From Henricia sp. BOLD:AAB3569 (lineage: Eukaryota; Echinodermata; Asteroidea; Spinulosida; Echinasteridae), in assembly GCA_037783545.1 (NCBI GenBank), contig JBBELK010000386.1, positions 62,001-126,000 on the forward strand: a DNA stretch of 64,000 nucleotides, written 5' to 3'. Shown piece by piece: positions 44,883 through 56,172 of this stretch (positions are counted from its first letter, which is position 1; each line of letters opens with the position of its first letter). A program made the translations under genes and the position numbers. The notes beneath the pieces are model-generated. The model did not search any database, was not told where the DNA came from, and was given only the letters and a program-made list of their open reading frames with translations.

Positions 44883-46182
44883 TTATTCCTCATTTTCTGA
44901 AGAAAAAAAGGAAAAGGAATCGCTTTTGTTAGGAATTTGCCTAAAACGGCATTTAATTGTAATTACTAAATTCCTTTTCCCCATGGCACATTGAGGACAC
45001 AGCTAGCCTTGTCCACCTGGTCTCTAGCTAGTACACTGTATCCAGCAGGTACGAGTTGTATGCACACAGCTGAACTCAACACTTGTGTATAGGCACTGCA
45101 AAAGTGCCCTGTTTTAACAGGATTTTTGTAATATCAGCATGAAAAGCTTCTTATAAAGGTGGATCTATTCTTGTATTAATAATTGTCACTGTTCCCCTAG
45201 TATAGAGACTGCAAAAGTAAATACATGTACTAGTAAATGCTCAACATGGGTTTGTGCTCGGGGTTTGTGTGTGCCAGCATGGGTGGATTGACTGCTACCT
45301 TAAATGTGACATTGGAATTTTTGGTTGAAAAAAAGACCCTAAATTACAACAAATTTTACCTCGCAGAAATACTTTGCCGACAGAGATTCCATCTTCCATG
45401 CCGTACTTTATTGCAACTCTGCTAATTTGTGTGTCTGATCTGAGGAGTAGAAAAACGAAAGAGAAAGAAATTGTTATAATGCAATGGAGCATGACATAAT
45501 TAAAGTGTTTTCATTGCTAAAATCAAGTTTCCTGACCGAATTTACCCTAGTATTTGCCCATGTTTTTCTGCTAGCAGCTACGTGCGTTTCCCCACATGGC
45601 TATTTTGCGAACTCCCCTCCCCTACCCCCCAAAAAACATACGGAGGACAAACTTGGGACGGTCGTCACCTTGACAAGATTTGGGAAGTTGATCATAAAAA
45701 TGTTTCATGTTTTGCACAGTATGCACACAAGGTGCCATGACCAACTTCCCAATTCTTTCCTGAAATTTGTTAACATTTCCATGCTAATATTACGATTTCT
45801 TAACAGAATTTCACGTTTTGGTGGTTGATTTTAATATGCCGTAATAAAGGAAAATGTAGTGCAGGCATTTCAGTACAGTTTTACCACGAAGGCACGACAC
45901 GAGCATGACGAGTGAATCTGCATGTACTGTGTACATGGTGTAGTGTAGGCATATGCAAACATGCAGTTCGTACGTTACGATATTTCATCAGGTTATGCGG
46001 ATGTAAACACCATCATTTTACAGCATTCCTACCTTTCAAATATTGCACCTACGCCGCTGAGAAGTACCTGCATTCTTTGCAAACTGTCTGTCTTTTGATA
46101 TAATCCTGGAGTCGACCATAAATCGACGAAACTTGAGGCTAAGCCAAGGTCCCTTGCGTTGACGTCGATAGCTGCCATGCAT
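44883..46182 (-). CDS. Weak candidate: small basic protein, 3 exons, 75 codons
   Basis: Exons 46049-46182, 45360-45439 and 44896-44883 join in phase to an ATG-to-TAA frame of 228 bp. It starts MHGSYRRQRKGPWLSLKFRR, and exon 2 reads SDTQISRVAIKYGMEDGISV. Acceptors are strong (CTACTCCTCAG, TTTTTTCTTCAG), donors moderate (GTAG|GTGCAA, CGAG|GTAAAA). An in-frame stop lies about 36 bases upstream of the ATG. No known family. The size and the short last exon (VFLRENEE) make chance possible. Confidence 0.3.
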
Positions 46183-46603
46183 CGTGCGTGCGTTGAATGG
46201 TTTGTTTACTTTTCGGAGGAACTATAGCCTCGCTTTGGTCAGTTTATGAATAAATATTAAGAAAGGCGTATAAAACCCCCACCCGGCAACAACCTTTGAC
46301 CACGTGTTCCCAGAATTCAAAGCGAGACCCCGTGTCGTTCGTTTTGCATCTTCTTGGGGCTCCCCCCGGTGTAAACCCCCCGTTACCCGGTGTAAGCATC
46401 TCGAACGCCCCTAGTTATAGTTGCGCCCGCCCGAACTTGCTCCTAGATGTTACCCGAACGCTGTGTAATTTAAAAAGCTAGTCTGACTTGAGGAACCAAG
46501 CTCCGGGGTAGGTTAGTCTAGTTAACTATAGTCGCCCGCCCGAACTTGCTCAAGCATGTAATTTGTTGATATCTGTTACTTAACACAACTCCATGCCTAG
46601 CCT

Positions 46604-46775
46604 CCTGCAGCCGATTTCACGAAAGAGTGCGCAGCCTGCGCAACTTTTGAAAAATTGCGCAAGCCCCATAGCTTGCGTGTTATCATCGCTAAATTGTTGC
46701 GCGACTTACGCAATAAAACGTTGCGCAAGTGGGCTTACGCAACTGCATAAGTTTCGTGAAATCGGCTGCAGGCCT
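46604..46775. mobile_element. Family D MITE (copy)
   Basis: CAGCCGATTTCACGAAA and TTTCGTGAAATCGGCTG ends, TTGCGCAAG-rich arms; same family as 11190-11366. Confidence 0.88.
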
Positions 46776-46861
46776 GCGCCTGCAACTGATATATCCCGAC
46801 TAGGAGATTGTTGCAGTATTTGACAGATACAGATAGAAAGTGCTTAGGTCTTCCTCATTTA

Positions 46862-46952
46862 ATGACAAAAATTGTGTACAAGAGCAGATTCGAACCCGCA
46901 ACTCTTGATTAGTAGTCCTACGCGGTTCTACCACTAGACTACTAGACTACAT
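46862..46952 (-). mobile_element. tRNA-like SINE head
   Basis: Minus strand: TAGTCTAGTGGTAGAACC (A box), GGACTACTAATCAAGAG (anticodon-like arm), GCGGGTTCGAATCTGC (B box). The putative acceptor strands do not pair, so a SINE head is preferred to a functional tRNA. Confidence 0.45.
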
Positions 46953-47459
46953 CGTAAAATAAACACTGACGAATCGTACCCGACGATTGACGATAACGTC
47001 CGGACGTGCATTCGGGTAACTTCGGGAACCTTCGGAAAAAGGAGGAATTCCTCCCGTTTCAATACGGCGGACTAACATGTATACTGGCCATACTGGCGGT
47101 TGCCGCGCACCTTAAAATTAGTCTAGTGATCGATTTTTTGGTCCGGGAACCAGACTACCAGTGAGCTCCATGTTGTGCTGTTGCAATCCCGTAACTATAG
47201 CCATTCATTATCGCGTTACGGTTACCGTAACTACAGCCACTGCGAATTTGAAAAGTACACTTAATAAAAACACAAAGAAACACAGATTAGCTTTGACACG
47301 GAAAAAACTTGGTAGCATCCCACTATACAAATTTATTTCATTTTCAAAAATGAATTCCAGAACTACATGTATATTTTAATGATTATGTTGTCGTTTACAA
47401 AGTTAAACCTCCATCACTAAAACCACTACCAATTTACTAAAAACGCACCAAACAATATT

Positions 47460-47935
47460 GTCGGAAGGTCAAGTTTGACTGACGATTTATCTCTTGTTAC
47501 TAAATCATCTCCCTTGAATTTGGTATCATTGGAAAGCCATGTTATTCCTCTTTACAGTGATGTGTCATTTGTTATGATTAATAAATTGGGGGATGTGCAC
47601 TATAGCGGAGTACAGGGATGGGTGGAAAGTGAAATGTCACAAAATTCACTGCTATTGTCATGCAGTGCATTCCTCTTTTGCTTGGAGGATGGGAATGTTT
47701 CAATGCACTTTTTGACAATAGCAATGCATTTTGTGACATTTCACTTTACACCCGCCCGCGTATTCAGCTGTGCTGCACATCCCCCAATTGCTTAATCGTA
47801 ACAAATGACACATCATCGTAAAGAAGAATAACAGGGCTTTCCAATGATATAGAATTCAAGGAAAATTATTTTGCAACAAGAGAGAAATCGTCAGTCAAAC
47901 TTGACTTTCCGAACTTTTTTGAGTTTATATCTTTT
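47460..47935. mobile_element. Family F MITE, long hairpin copy
   Basis: GAAGGTCAAGTTTGACTGAC at the left and GTCAGTCAAACTTGACTTTC at the right. Arms of about 200 bp include AATTGGGGGATGTGCA and GTGACATTTCACTTT with complements. Confidence 0.9.
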
Positions 47936-47984
47936 CGTTTGATCAAAAAACAAATCTCGAGGAAAACCCAAACATGAGTAACCT

Positions 47985-48655
47985 ACGTGTCAAAAAAACG
48001 TCCTCCTTTTGATCTCAAATAACTTTTTCATTTTCCAACGGATTTAAACCAAATTTTCACATCATGCATGTAAACAATGCCTGACAAAATTTATTGAGTG
48101 AGTTTCATTAGTTTTGGACACGAGGGTGAGATTTAAAAGCCACAAGGAAAAAACCCTAAATTTCAGAATTTGCCACTTTCGACTTTGCATCCTCCATTGT
48201 CAAGGTCTGAGGTCCCTCTACACTTTGAGCAACTTACAATGGAAATTGGGCACACACCATTGTTAATAACAATGGTTTGTGCCCAATTTCCATTGTTAGT
48301 TGCTCATAGTGTTACACCTCTTGTTTAGTTGCGCAAAGCGATCAAGATGGTTTGCAATAACATTAGGGGTGATCCTGCATTTCTTCCGAAGCTTTTGGCT
48401 GCAGCATGCACGCACATTCCACCAATCTGCAGCTAGGTATCGACATTGGAGGAGGCCAAGTCGAAAGTGGGGAATTCTGAAATTGACCCGTTTTTCGTTT
48501 GGCTATAAAATCTCACCCTCTTGGTCAAAACTGATGAAACTTACTCAATATAATTTGTCAAGCCTTGTTTGCATGATGTAAAAATGTTGTTAAAATCCGT
48601 TGGAAAATGACAAAGTTACTTAAGATAAAAAGTAGGACTTTTTGTTTTTGGACAC
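47985..48655. mobile_element. Long inverted repeat (about 670 bp)
   Basis: Left: TCATTTTCCAACGGATTTAA, GAGGGTGAGATTT; right complements: TTAAAATCCGTTGGAAAATG, AAATCTCACCCTC. The centre has a perfect CAATGGAAATTGGGCACA / TGTGCCCAATTTCCATTG pair around 48236-48297. Confidence 0.88.
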
Positions 48656-49435
48656 GTGTATAAATACCAGTACTGGGATGCCACAATTACGTGTGAAATA
48701 TGATTTTTATTACATAAAATTATTTACACATTTCAATCAATTTCAGAGAATTTAATAGTTGCGTTTTGGTGTAATTGCAAGTTTTCTATTTTTATGCTAA
48801 TGATTTCCATATTCATGAGCAAATCTGTGATGTCATCTCAGGACAACAGAGGAAATCTCCATTGAGTTGTGTACAAAAGTTGGTGTCATTTTCAGTGGCT
48901 TCTTGATATCATGAACTGTATCAGTTTACTGAGTTTGTTTAGTATGTCATTTGCAACAATCCTGACAAGTTTGTTTGAGCCAAAAATGGATCAGTTGGGT
49001 ACTGTTACTGTTTGAAATGTAATGGTTTTTTATTTGTTTTTTAACTGTGGGTTCCCTCCATGACTAGCTTTAAACAGCGCCCTCACCTGTCATGAACATT
49101 TTTGAAGTAAAGAAAAGGTCACTTCTTTCTGAAATAAAAACAAATTTGAGTTTGCCCCTTTGTCTGCAACACTTTGATCTTCTGATTCGTGTATAAAAAC
49201 AAATGGTTGATAATTTTCACTTCACTAAACCTTTAAGTGTCTTGCCCAGGGACACAAACAAGTTGGCTTAAGTGAGACTCGAACCCACAAGCACTGCTAG
49301 CTGCGTAAGCACTAAACCAAAGTGCTTCTGTCACATGTCGCACATTGGATTATTAAATTTCTACAGACGTCCCTAAAATCCGAGAGAGTTGCAAGAAATT
49401 CAACAGCTCCCCAAATTGCTAATTCAAGATTTTTC
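48656..49435. other. Intergenic and CAMLG 3' side
   Basis: Mostly unremarkable AT-rich sequence. 49230-49330 holds a SINE-type fragment with CTTGCCCAGGGACACAA and a tRNA-like GAGACTCGAACCCACAAG (minus-strand B box). The CAMLG 3' UTR should occupy the right-hand end; no clear polyA signal was fixed. Confidence 0.4.
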
Positions 49436-49618
49436 TCATGAAATTAGTTCGACCACTTCATGTGTTACAAAGAAAACAAACAGATATAGAGCGAAATCTT
49501 CAAAGAATTTGCTAATGATGGTCAACATGTGCTGAAATTTCTGTATGGATGTCTGCGGAATTTTGGCCATCATGGCTGCGAAACTTAGGACGCGGAACAA
49601 CATTCCCGCTGGTGGTTG
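49436..49618 (-). CDS. CAMLG: CAMLG exon 4 (TM3 and stop)
   Basis: Acceptor TTTACATAG|CAACC; 60 codons and TGA. KIPQTSIQKF ... FFEDFALYLFVFFVTHEVVE aligns with the conserved C-terminus of CAML. Confidence 0.88.
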   Translation of the reverse strand, partial: QPPAGMLFRVLSFAAMMAKIPQTSIQKFQHMLTIISKFFEDFALYLFVFFVTHEVVELIS

Positions 49619-52126
49619 CTATGTAAACAAAGAAATAAAAAAAAAAGGGTTATGATATGGAGAACAGTTACATTAACCAAGGTCACTGAGGCCAATGGCC
49701 TCTTGCCCCGAGTTGGCCCTGACGCCCCTTCAAGATATACACTTTCTGAGGCCAACTTGGCCAGCATGCCCTATCCTCTTAAATTTTATGAGGCTTGTAT
49801 GCACTAATGACCAGTACACATTTGGAACAATGTTGGCCGTGGTGCGCCTCCAGTTGGCTTCAGTGCCCTTTGAAATTTGGACAATATCAAGGCCGGAGTG
49901 ACCCGCCATTTATTTTCAGCAATGCGTGCGCGCCAAATTAGTGCCACAAAATACGCAGCCTCGTGCCTTTGCTACATTGAGCTGCTTATTTCGTGGCACA
50001 AATTTGGCGAAAACTGCCAACTAAAATTAATGCAACAATTTTTAATAGCTATTGCATTTCAAAACTCGTTAAGAGTTGAGAAGTTGATCAGATTTGTTTC
50101 GTTTAAAATGACTCATCAAACATCTGTGTAGATTTGATGGAAAGAACCTAAATTTAGGAGAGAGAAAAGATTTTGTGAGGAAACACTTGGAATTTTTTTT
50201 CAGCCTGTCTCATATGATTTGTGCACAAAGTCTAAAGCCGTGATCGATTTCTAATTTATTTTCTAAAAACTCACCCGTTTCTGTGAACTCATGAAGAAAA
50301 GCGTAACTTGGAGCACAACGAAGGGAATGATGACGGACTGTTCAAAGTAAAGGATTTTTTTTTAAATCGGTAAAATCAAAATCAATCAAATTATGTAACC
50401 AACTACAATATACCTGGGGTAGATTTATACTACATGCACAGACACCAAGGATTTTCCTTGTTATGACATAAACCATGTAAAAATTTTAGTTTTATGATAA
50501 AAATTAGGAATTAGGAGAAAATGTCATGATTTTACAAAGGACAAACTTACAATTGTTTAGCGTTGCCCCATAGGTTTAGTGCATGGGGTCACAGTAGGTG
50601 TCCGTGCATGGTAATCTTTCCCACAACAAGATGTACAGCTTTGAAATTCGGAGATTTGTCAATTTCACCAAATTGTAAGTTCAAGATAAAACCATTAAAG
50701 AAAAACAAAATAAAAATCACCTTTCCAGTCAACTTTTGGAGCGATTCGAAAGCAAACATGAGACGCATAAGGACCGCAACTAGGACAACAAACAGCTCCC
50801 TCGTTGTCAGGAAATGGACAGGTTGGACCTCCGCTACCGGAGTTTGGGCAGCCGGTGTTTCATCAGTGGCTAGGGCTTGCGGCTCTGGCTGTTCGGACAA
50901 TGATTCTTCAACAGTAGGCTTAGGAATGTTGTCGACAGAAGTACTAAGGGAATGTTTAATTTCACTCTGGGGATTTTTCGGAATATGGTCGCTGGAATGA
51001 AGAGAAAATCCGGTTGAACTACAGCTACTAAGATGGCGATCGAAGACATCTGTCGTTGATGTTTTCTCATCAGTCGCAAAATTTGCCTTCGCCAAATGTT
51101 CATCTGCGCTGAATTCTTCATGTCGTTTAATATCCGTGTCCGATTCTACGGTACCATCCGCCCTCATACAAGGCAATTCTTGTTCCGATAGTTGCGCATC
51201 AGTGGTTGTGTGAGCTTCCGCCTGTAGAGGGCGCTGTTCTTGCGAGTCCTCGCACGGAAATTCCGAGACGCTGCCCTCTCCTTCGTCAGCGTGTTCAGAC
51301 TGTGTTTGGGGAATGTAGGCTGGGGTTGATGATGCAGTCGTGCCAGCAGAATCGGCCTGGGCCTTTTCACTTGGGTCTTCATCCAAACTGCCTGTAAATT
51401 TTTGAAAAGATAAAGATGAGATTTTTGTTTTGTATCTAAACTTTTTCTGTGGGAAAGAATTATGTTTACTGGTCGCCACTTGTTCTCCTCATAATCATAA
51501 TGTTCCACCAAAACGTGTTAATATTTTAAAGGGAAGTGATTTTAGGAGTGAAAAATATTGATAAATTTCCTTGAAAATACCTTTCTACCCTGTTTCAATC
51601 AGTAGACTTAACCATTAAACACACAGGCACAGCGTCTCAGTGCCCGTGGCGACCAGTGAATGGAATTCATATTACTAGGTACCTAGGCCAATCAGTCATG
51701 TCAGTTAGATGTCTAGGTTAAAAAAAGTGACAGTGCCGTTAGTGGGGCCATAGACCATATCGCAAATCGTTTTTCTTTGCAATGCATTATGGGATCGTTG
51801 ACCCATTTTCGATCCCATAATGCATTGCAAAAGGCGTCCTCTGTTGGTGAAAAACGATTTGCGATATGGTCTATGGAGGAAGAAACACCATGGTGGGGCG
51901 AAGTGGGCGAAGTGGCATTGAATTTGAATGGGGCGAAGTGACCGACATCGGAACGACACCATCCGTCAGAAAATAATTTCACATTTTCACTCAACTCAGT
52001 ATTAACACCACACTTACGTTTCACTTCATCGTTTAACTGCTTTATTTTTTGAAGCCGTGCTTCAGATCCCTCGAGCAGTTTCCGCCGTCTTGCTGCTGCA
52101 CGTCTTGCGACAGAAGAATCCGCCAT
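49436..52126 (-). CDS. CAMLG: CAML/GET2-like ER receptor for tail-anchored protein insertion; 4 exons
   Basis: Four minus-strand exons (109, 671, 63 and 183 bp) join in phase to 1026 bp, 341 residues. Residues 6-32 carry the basic N-terminal motif of the CAML/Get2 family (ARRAAARRRKLLEGSEARL), which in the family binds the TRC40/GET3 ATPase. Residues 38-230 are acidic, Ser/Thr/Glu-rich and probably disordered. Three hydrophobic segments follow, at about 236-254 (ELFVVLVAVLMRLMFAF), 261-277 (SVIIPFVVLQVTLFF) and 319-334 (DFALYLFVFFVTHEVVEL), matching the family's membrane topology. It would act with GET1/WRB in the ER membrane. Human CAMLG is 296 aa; the extra length is in the linker. An upstream in-frame ATG at 52147 has poorer context than AAAATGG at 52126. 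Confidence 0.9.
49660..50270. other. CAMLG intron 3 repeats
   Basis: 49665-49775 is a copy of the AAGGCCAATGGCCTC block of 36 kb. 49914-50010 is a decayed family A MITE. 50065-50268 is a family E MITE that ends next to exon 3. Confidence 0.75.
50275..50337 (-). CDS. CAMLG: CAMLG exon 3 (TM2)
   Basis: Acceptor CTTTGAACAG|TCC, donor AACGG|GTGAGT; 21 codons in phase 0 (SVIIPFVVLQVTLFFMSSQK and R). Too short to show as an ORF but supported by both splice sites, phase and family alignment. Confidence 0.88.
50721..51391 (-). CDS. CAMLG: CAMLG exon 2 (acidic linker and TM1)
   Basis: Acceptor AAATTTACAG|GCAG, donor GGAAAG|GTGATT; 2 bases plus 223 codons. Low-complexity acidic linker followed by the first hydrophobic segment. 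Confidence 0.9.
51748..51877. mobile_element. 130-bp palindromic MITE in CAMLG intron 1
   Basis: CCATAGACCATATCGCAAAT and ATTTGCGATATGGTCTATGG are perfect complements; the centre has TTGCAATGCATTATGGGATC and its complement. The terminal word ATATGGTCTAT also ends a hairpin near 53800. Confidence 0.92.
52018..52126 (-). CDS. CAMLG: CAMLG exon 1 (RRRKLL motif)
   Basis: ATG within AAAATGG; 36 codons plus one base; donor AAAC|GTAAGT (consensus). Encodes the basic GET3-binding N-terminus. Confidence 0.9.
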
Positions 52127-53912
52127 TTTACGTCCAATGAGTTGCACTGTCTTTTATCGGTTGAGGGCGCACTATCGGTCGCCTGTGCGATTGCAAGAAA
52201 TGGGCGTGTCTTGTGTTTTATGATTGAAATTTATCATCGAGAGAAAGTGACTTTACATTTGACGGATTCTGACAATCAGATCTTATCGAAGTTTGAGGCA
52301 GGATTTTTCGCTTTTAGAAATGCTTTATGACTCTTTACGATAAGTCGTTATAGAAGAGGGATGGGCGGGGCATTAACTTGAGAAAAACCAGGGGCATATG
52401 GTTTCGCGAGCTACGAAACATGTTTAGCTTTTATCGCCAGCAGCTAGCAGTTGAAGCCGAATTGAAGTCGTTAATGTGAAAAAGAATTCTCCTTAAAACC
52501 CAACTTTTCTCTCAATGTTGCATTCGGACTAAAATTGCTTAAATTGGCCTCTCTCTTCTTAGTTCAACAACAAAACAACCAGCTTTTAGCAAATTAAGAA
52601 AACCCAGAAAGTTGACAGTGTTTTTCTGCGCGGCAGATGGGCAGCAGCTGAAGAATTTGGTCCAAAAGGTTCTTCTAATTCCAACCTTGAACTTCTTTAT
52701 TCAGTGTACAATGGCGGTGAGGCAACTGCACTGTTTTATCAAAATTCGCCCATATCCCCTTGGGCTACATCATACTCGCTAGTTGCACCTTTGACAAGAT
52801 AAGGGCTTGTTAGGGTTGAAAGAAGACACGTTTTGAAGGGCCTGTTGCCGCAGGGCTTTCGGGCTGAGATTGGATTTAAGCGTGCAGCGTGCTTATCGCA
52901 TTTAGGGGGAGGAGGAGAGGGTTCGCTCGAGCGAGGAGGGGTGTCAGTCCCGGGGCCCGGGGTCACGTACTAGCCTGACACGAGACCGGACCTGCATTAC
53001 AAGAAACTCTAGCAGTTGGCGCGTGAAGCGCCCTCTGTCGGCGATAAACATAAAATCTCCACCGATCTACGTCTATACAATGGAATCACCGCAGCTCTCT
53101 AAGTGCAGCAATCAAACGTTCGCCATCTTGCTCCAGCTAACAATACCTTACCTAGACTTGTTATACCACTTTTACTCTGGTACATAGAATATGTTTACTA
53201 CAAACGAATCTGTGGACAGGGAACCAATCTAGAAAAGCATTGTTATGCTGGAGCAAGATGGCAGATGCGTTGCTTTAATTCTAGCATAGTCATAACGTTG
53301 TTGTATACACTCTACTGTACATGTTTTCAGCCATTAGAGCCGAGTTTCCGCGACCAATCAAAAACAAGCTTGCGAAGTTGGCTCTGAGTCAACCAATGAG
53401 CATCTTTGATGGATGATGGCAGACGCTGGTCATTGGTTGAGCTGGTTACTGTAGCAAGCATGCCCCTGGTTGCTGTTCTAAAGACCATTTCAAATAATTG
53501 TAATGACATAATTGACCTTTTATCACAACTTGTTTTAAATGCATGTGGAAAATTTAATGAAACTATAACAAAACATTGTGTGAAATGAAAATTGAAAATG
53601 GCGCCTTTCTAAGCGCAGTTAAAGTCCGTTGTATCACTTGCAACGACCCAAAATCTCGCTTGATGATTTGACATTAAAAACCTTACTCAATGTTAATTAT
53701 CGAATAGCTGCCTTGAAATTGGTAAACAATGTAATCACAAAATGTGCAACCATGCATGTCTTCAAGGAACAAAGAAACTGCCCTACAAGATGGCAGCTAT
53801 TCGATATGGTCTATAGCAATGGTACCGTTCTGTAGACAATTTACAACTGAAGTTGATAAATTTTCGTCTTTTTTATTTAAATAAATATCTGCAAGATTAT
53901 ACAATTGGCGTT

Positions 53913-54068
53913 TAAAGGCAGAGGCTCGTCAATGCGCGCGTGAGGCCAAATTCGTGCCACGAAATACGCAGCTCCATAGCAAAGACAGCTCCATAGCAAA
54001 GACATGGAGCTGCGTATTACGTGGCACGAATTTGGCCTCACGCGCGCATTGACGAGCCTCTGCCTTTA
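53913..54068. mobile_element. Family A palindromic MITE (complete)
   Basis: AAAGGCAGAGGCTCGTCAAT and ATTGACGAGCCTCTGCCTTT ends flanked by TTTAA, with a duplicated CAGCTCCATAGCAAAGAC in the centre. Arms of about 65 bp are almost identical. Confidence 0.93.
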
Positions 54069-55246
54069 AGCCCATTTTTAGGGTGCCTGATGTGTCTGTC
54101 CAATAAATATCTTTTGAGAAAATACACCTTTGTCTTTCACAAATGCAACGTTATTTAGAGATATCACAAGTCTAGAGTAAAACAAAATTCAAAAATGTTG
54201 TCAGAAAGCGAAAGTTTCGGTCGTGACTAATGCGATGGAATTGCCATTACATAGGAGTGCCATGCTTGAATAAAATTTACCTTGATATGGCGTGATAGCG
54301 CGGGCTGTGCACGCTAAAAATCGATCGCTATTTTTTTTTATAGGCCAATTATAACTTTCGAAACTAGAACGAGATTGGAATGCGTGTTTAGTCTATTTCA
54401 CAAGTGAAAGAGTAACTGGAAAGTGGAAGATATGGTTCGTGTGATAATGAGAGTAAATATTGATGGAATATTAATAATAAACACCGGAAATGTTCAACAA
54501 AATCAATAACAGTGAAGAGAAAGTGTGGACTATATAAAATGAAGTCGCCCAAACGACGCCCAAAAATATTGCATTTCGTTAAAGGTGTTGCCAAGATTTT
54601 TCTGAAAAATGGATTTCGTTATAACCCAACAATTACATGTATATAAAATACCTCCCCAGCTATCCATGGGACGAAGACGGGAAATTTGCAATCTCCAATT
54701 TTGATTTGAAAGCAAAAATGTTGATGTAATCACTGTACTGCCTTATGGAACCGGATAAATTAGTTTACAAATCGTGAGTAGTTTTGTGACGATATCCTTG
54801 GAAATATACGGATTGAGAACGCGAAAAACTATAATCTACATGTCTTAGCAAACAAGTGAATGTCTTTAAACGAAATTGAATAACATGCAAATGAATAAGA
54901 ACCAGAGAAATTGCATCCTGATCAAAATCACTTGAATACGTACTTCCACAACCGAAATCAAATAAATTTCGGATGAATTCGAGCGAGAAAACCTACATTA
55001 CAGAAAAAAAATGACCATGTATTTTAAGCTACACAATAAGGAATTGTGCTGAACATAAAGAAAATGATAAACATTGTAAAAGAAAACCACATTTAACTAC
55101 TATATGCGGTGCTTCGATGATGTGAAAAAGTACTTATGAGTCTTGAAATAGATATAATTGATGTGCATGTACCAAACATACAGCGTGACTTAATTAAATT
55201 TATTTATTAATTAAAATTTATAAAAATTAATTTCGAAAACGTTATT

Positions 55247-55792
55247 TAAAGGCAGTATACATGATTGGTATCTCGAAAATCAGAAATGTTCACAGATTTA
55301 CGCATAACTTACACAATATAAACATGATGACCGTATAAAACTTCCCCTGAAATGGTTTGGTCTAAAGGGCTATAGTCTTTGAGAAATGAGTAAAACAATT
55401 TATTTGTTTTCGTCTCATGAGACAAAATTAAATTCGCCCCAAAACCATTTCGCCCAAGAGCCATTTCGCCCCCAAACCACTTTTCCCGATTGCCATTTCG
55501 CCCCAAATCACTTCGTCCAAACACTAATCGCCCAAATGCTACTTCGCCCAAAACCACTTCGTGCACAGGCCGTGGTTCAGGGCGAAATGGTTCAGGGCGA
55601 AATGGTTTGGGGCGAAGTGGTTTTGGGGCGAAATTACTGCAAACCCTTTTTTGACTGTTTTCTCAAAAGTTAGACGTAAGGAATAAGGAGCTGGTTTTTG
55701 CTCAGGTTGGTTTTAATCATGCATATCTTCAATCACACAGGGGGATAAAACTATTTGTAACAGTTTACCAATCATGTATACTATCTTTAATG
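55247..55792. mobile_element. Family C MITE with an expanded GGGCGAAATGGTT minisatellite
   Basis: Ends AAAGGCAGTATACATGATTGG and ACCAATCATGTATACTATCTTT are complements. At 55430-55640 a roughly 13-15-bp word, TTCGCCC(C)AAA(C/G)CCA, is repeated about eight times, then four times as its complement (GGGCGAAATGGTT), forming a hairpin of repeats absent from the 26.6-kb copy. Confidence 0.85.
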
Positions 55793-55975
55793 TTATGAAG
55801 TAAAGAATTACCACATATTTTTACATATACATAATGTGGCATAATAGTACATTTTTGTCAGCTTGCAAAATCAGTATACATGTGAGAAAACAGTGATACA
55901 TGTAATACAATAATAGTTGAAGGCCCCGTGATTAGAACAGAGAAAAATTGGGGTGTATTTAATTTTAAAATTTTG

Positions 55976-56172
55976 TCACATGATCGAGGCACGTGGTCCC
56001 CCGATAGCGGCTCTCGCTACGGCTTCGCTGTACTCTCTAGCGCGCATGCGCAGGGCTGCCAGACTAAGAGATCTCTTTTCCTGTGTGTCCATTACGGCAA
56101 AAGACGACAGCTGCGGCGATTTGAGTCTGGTTGCCAGACCGTAGCTCCCGTACATGAATGGATTGTAGGAAC
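55976..56172 (-). CDS. DRGX: DRGX-like exon 6 (OAR motif and stop)
   Basis: Acceptor TCATTGACACAG|GTTCC; 64 codons and TGA at 55976-55978. Contains [16 protein letters not shown], the OAR motif of paired-class factors. Confidence 0.92.

Larger units (their letters stand above)
42150..46556. mobile_element. About 4.4-kb region bounded by long imperfect inverted repeats
   Basis: The left arm has GGGCGGGCGACTATAGTTAACTAGACTAACC (in part), ACAGGGGCGTTCGAGATGCTTAC at about 42297 and CTTTCTTAATATTTATTCAT at about 42673. The right arm carries all three as complements, in reverse order, at about 46490-46553, 46390-46422 and 46205-46275. Interior spacing differs, so the arms are old. No transposase was recognised inside; candidate exons of small genes lie just within both arms. 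Confidence 0.6.
52150..55975. other. Intergenic region between CAMLG and the homeobox gene
   Basis: No exon recognised. Small inverted-repeat elements: 53107-53274 (GCCATCTTGCTCCAGC and complement), 53695-53815 (TATCGAATAGCTGCC and complement), 53913-54068 (family A). A truncated 'GTGACCAGAT' MITE lies at 54580-54850 and a family C MITE at 55247-55790. 52900-52990 is GC-rich (CCCCGGGGCC). Confidence 0.6.

Noticed and set aside
46862-46952. Functional tRNA gene on the minus strand
   Set aside because: A and B boxes are present but the acceptor strands do not pair; more like a SINE head.
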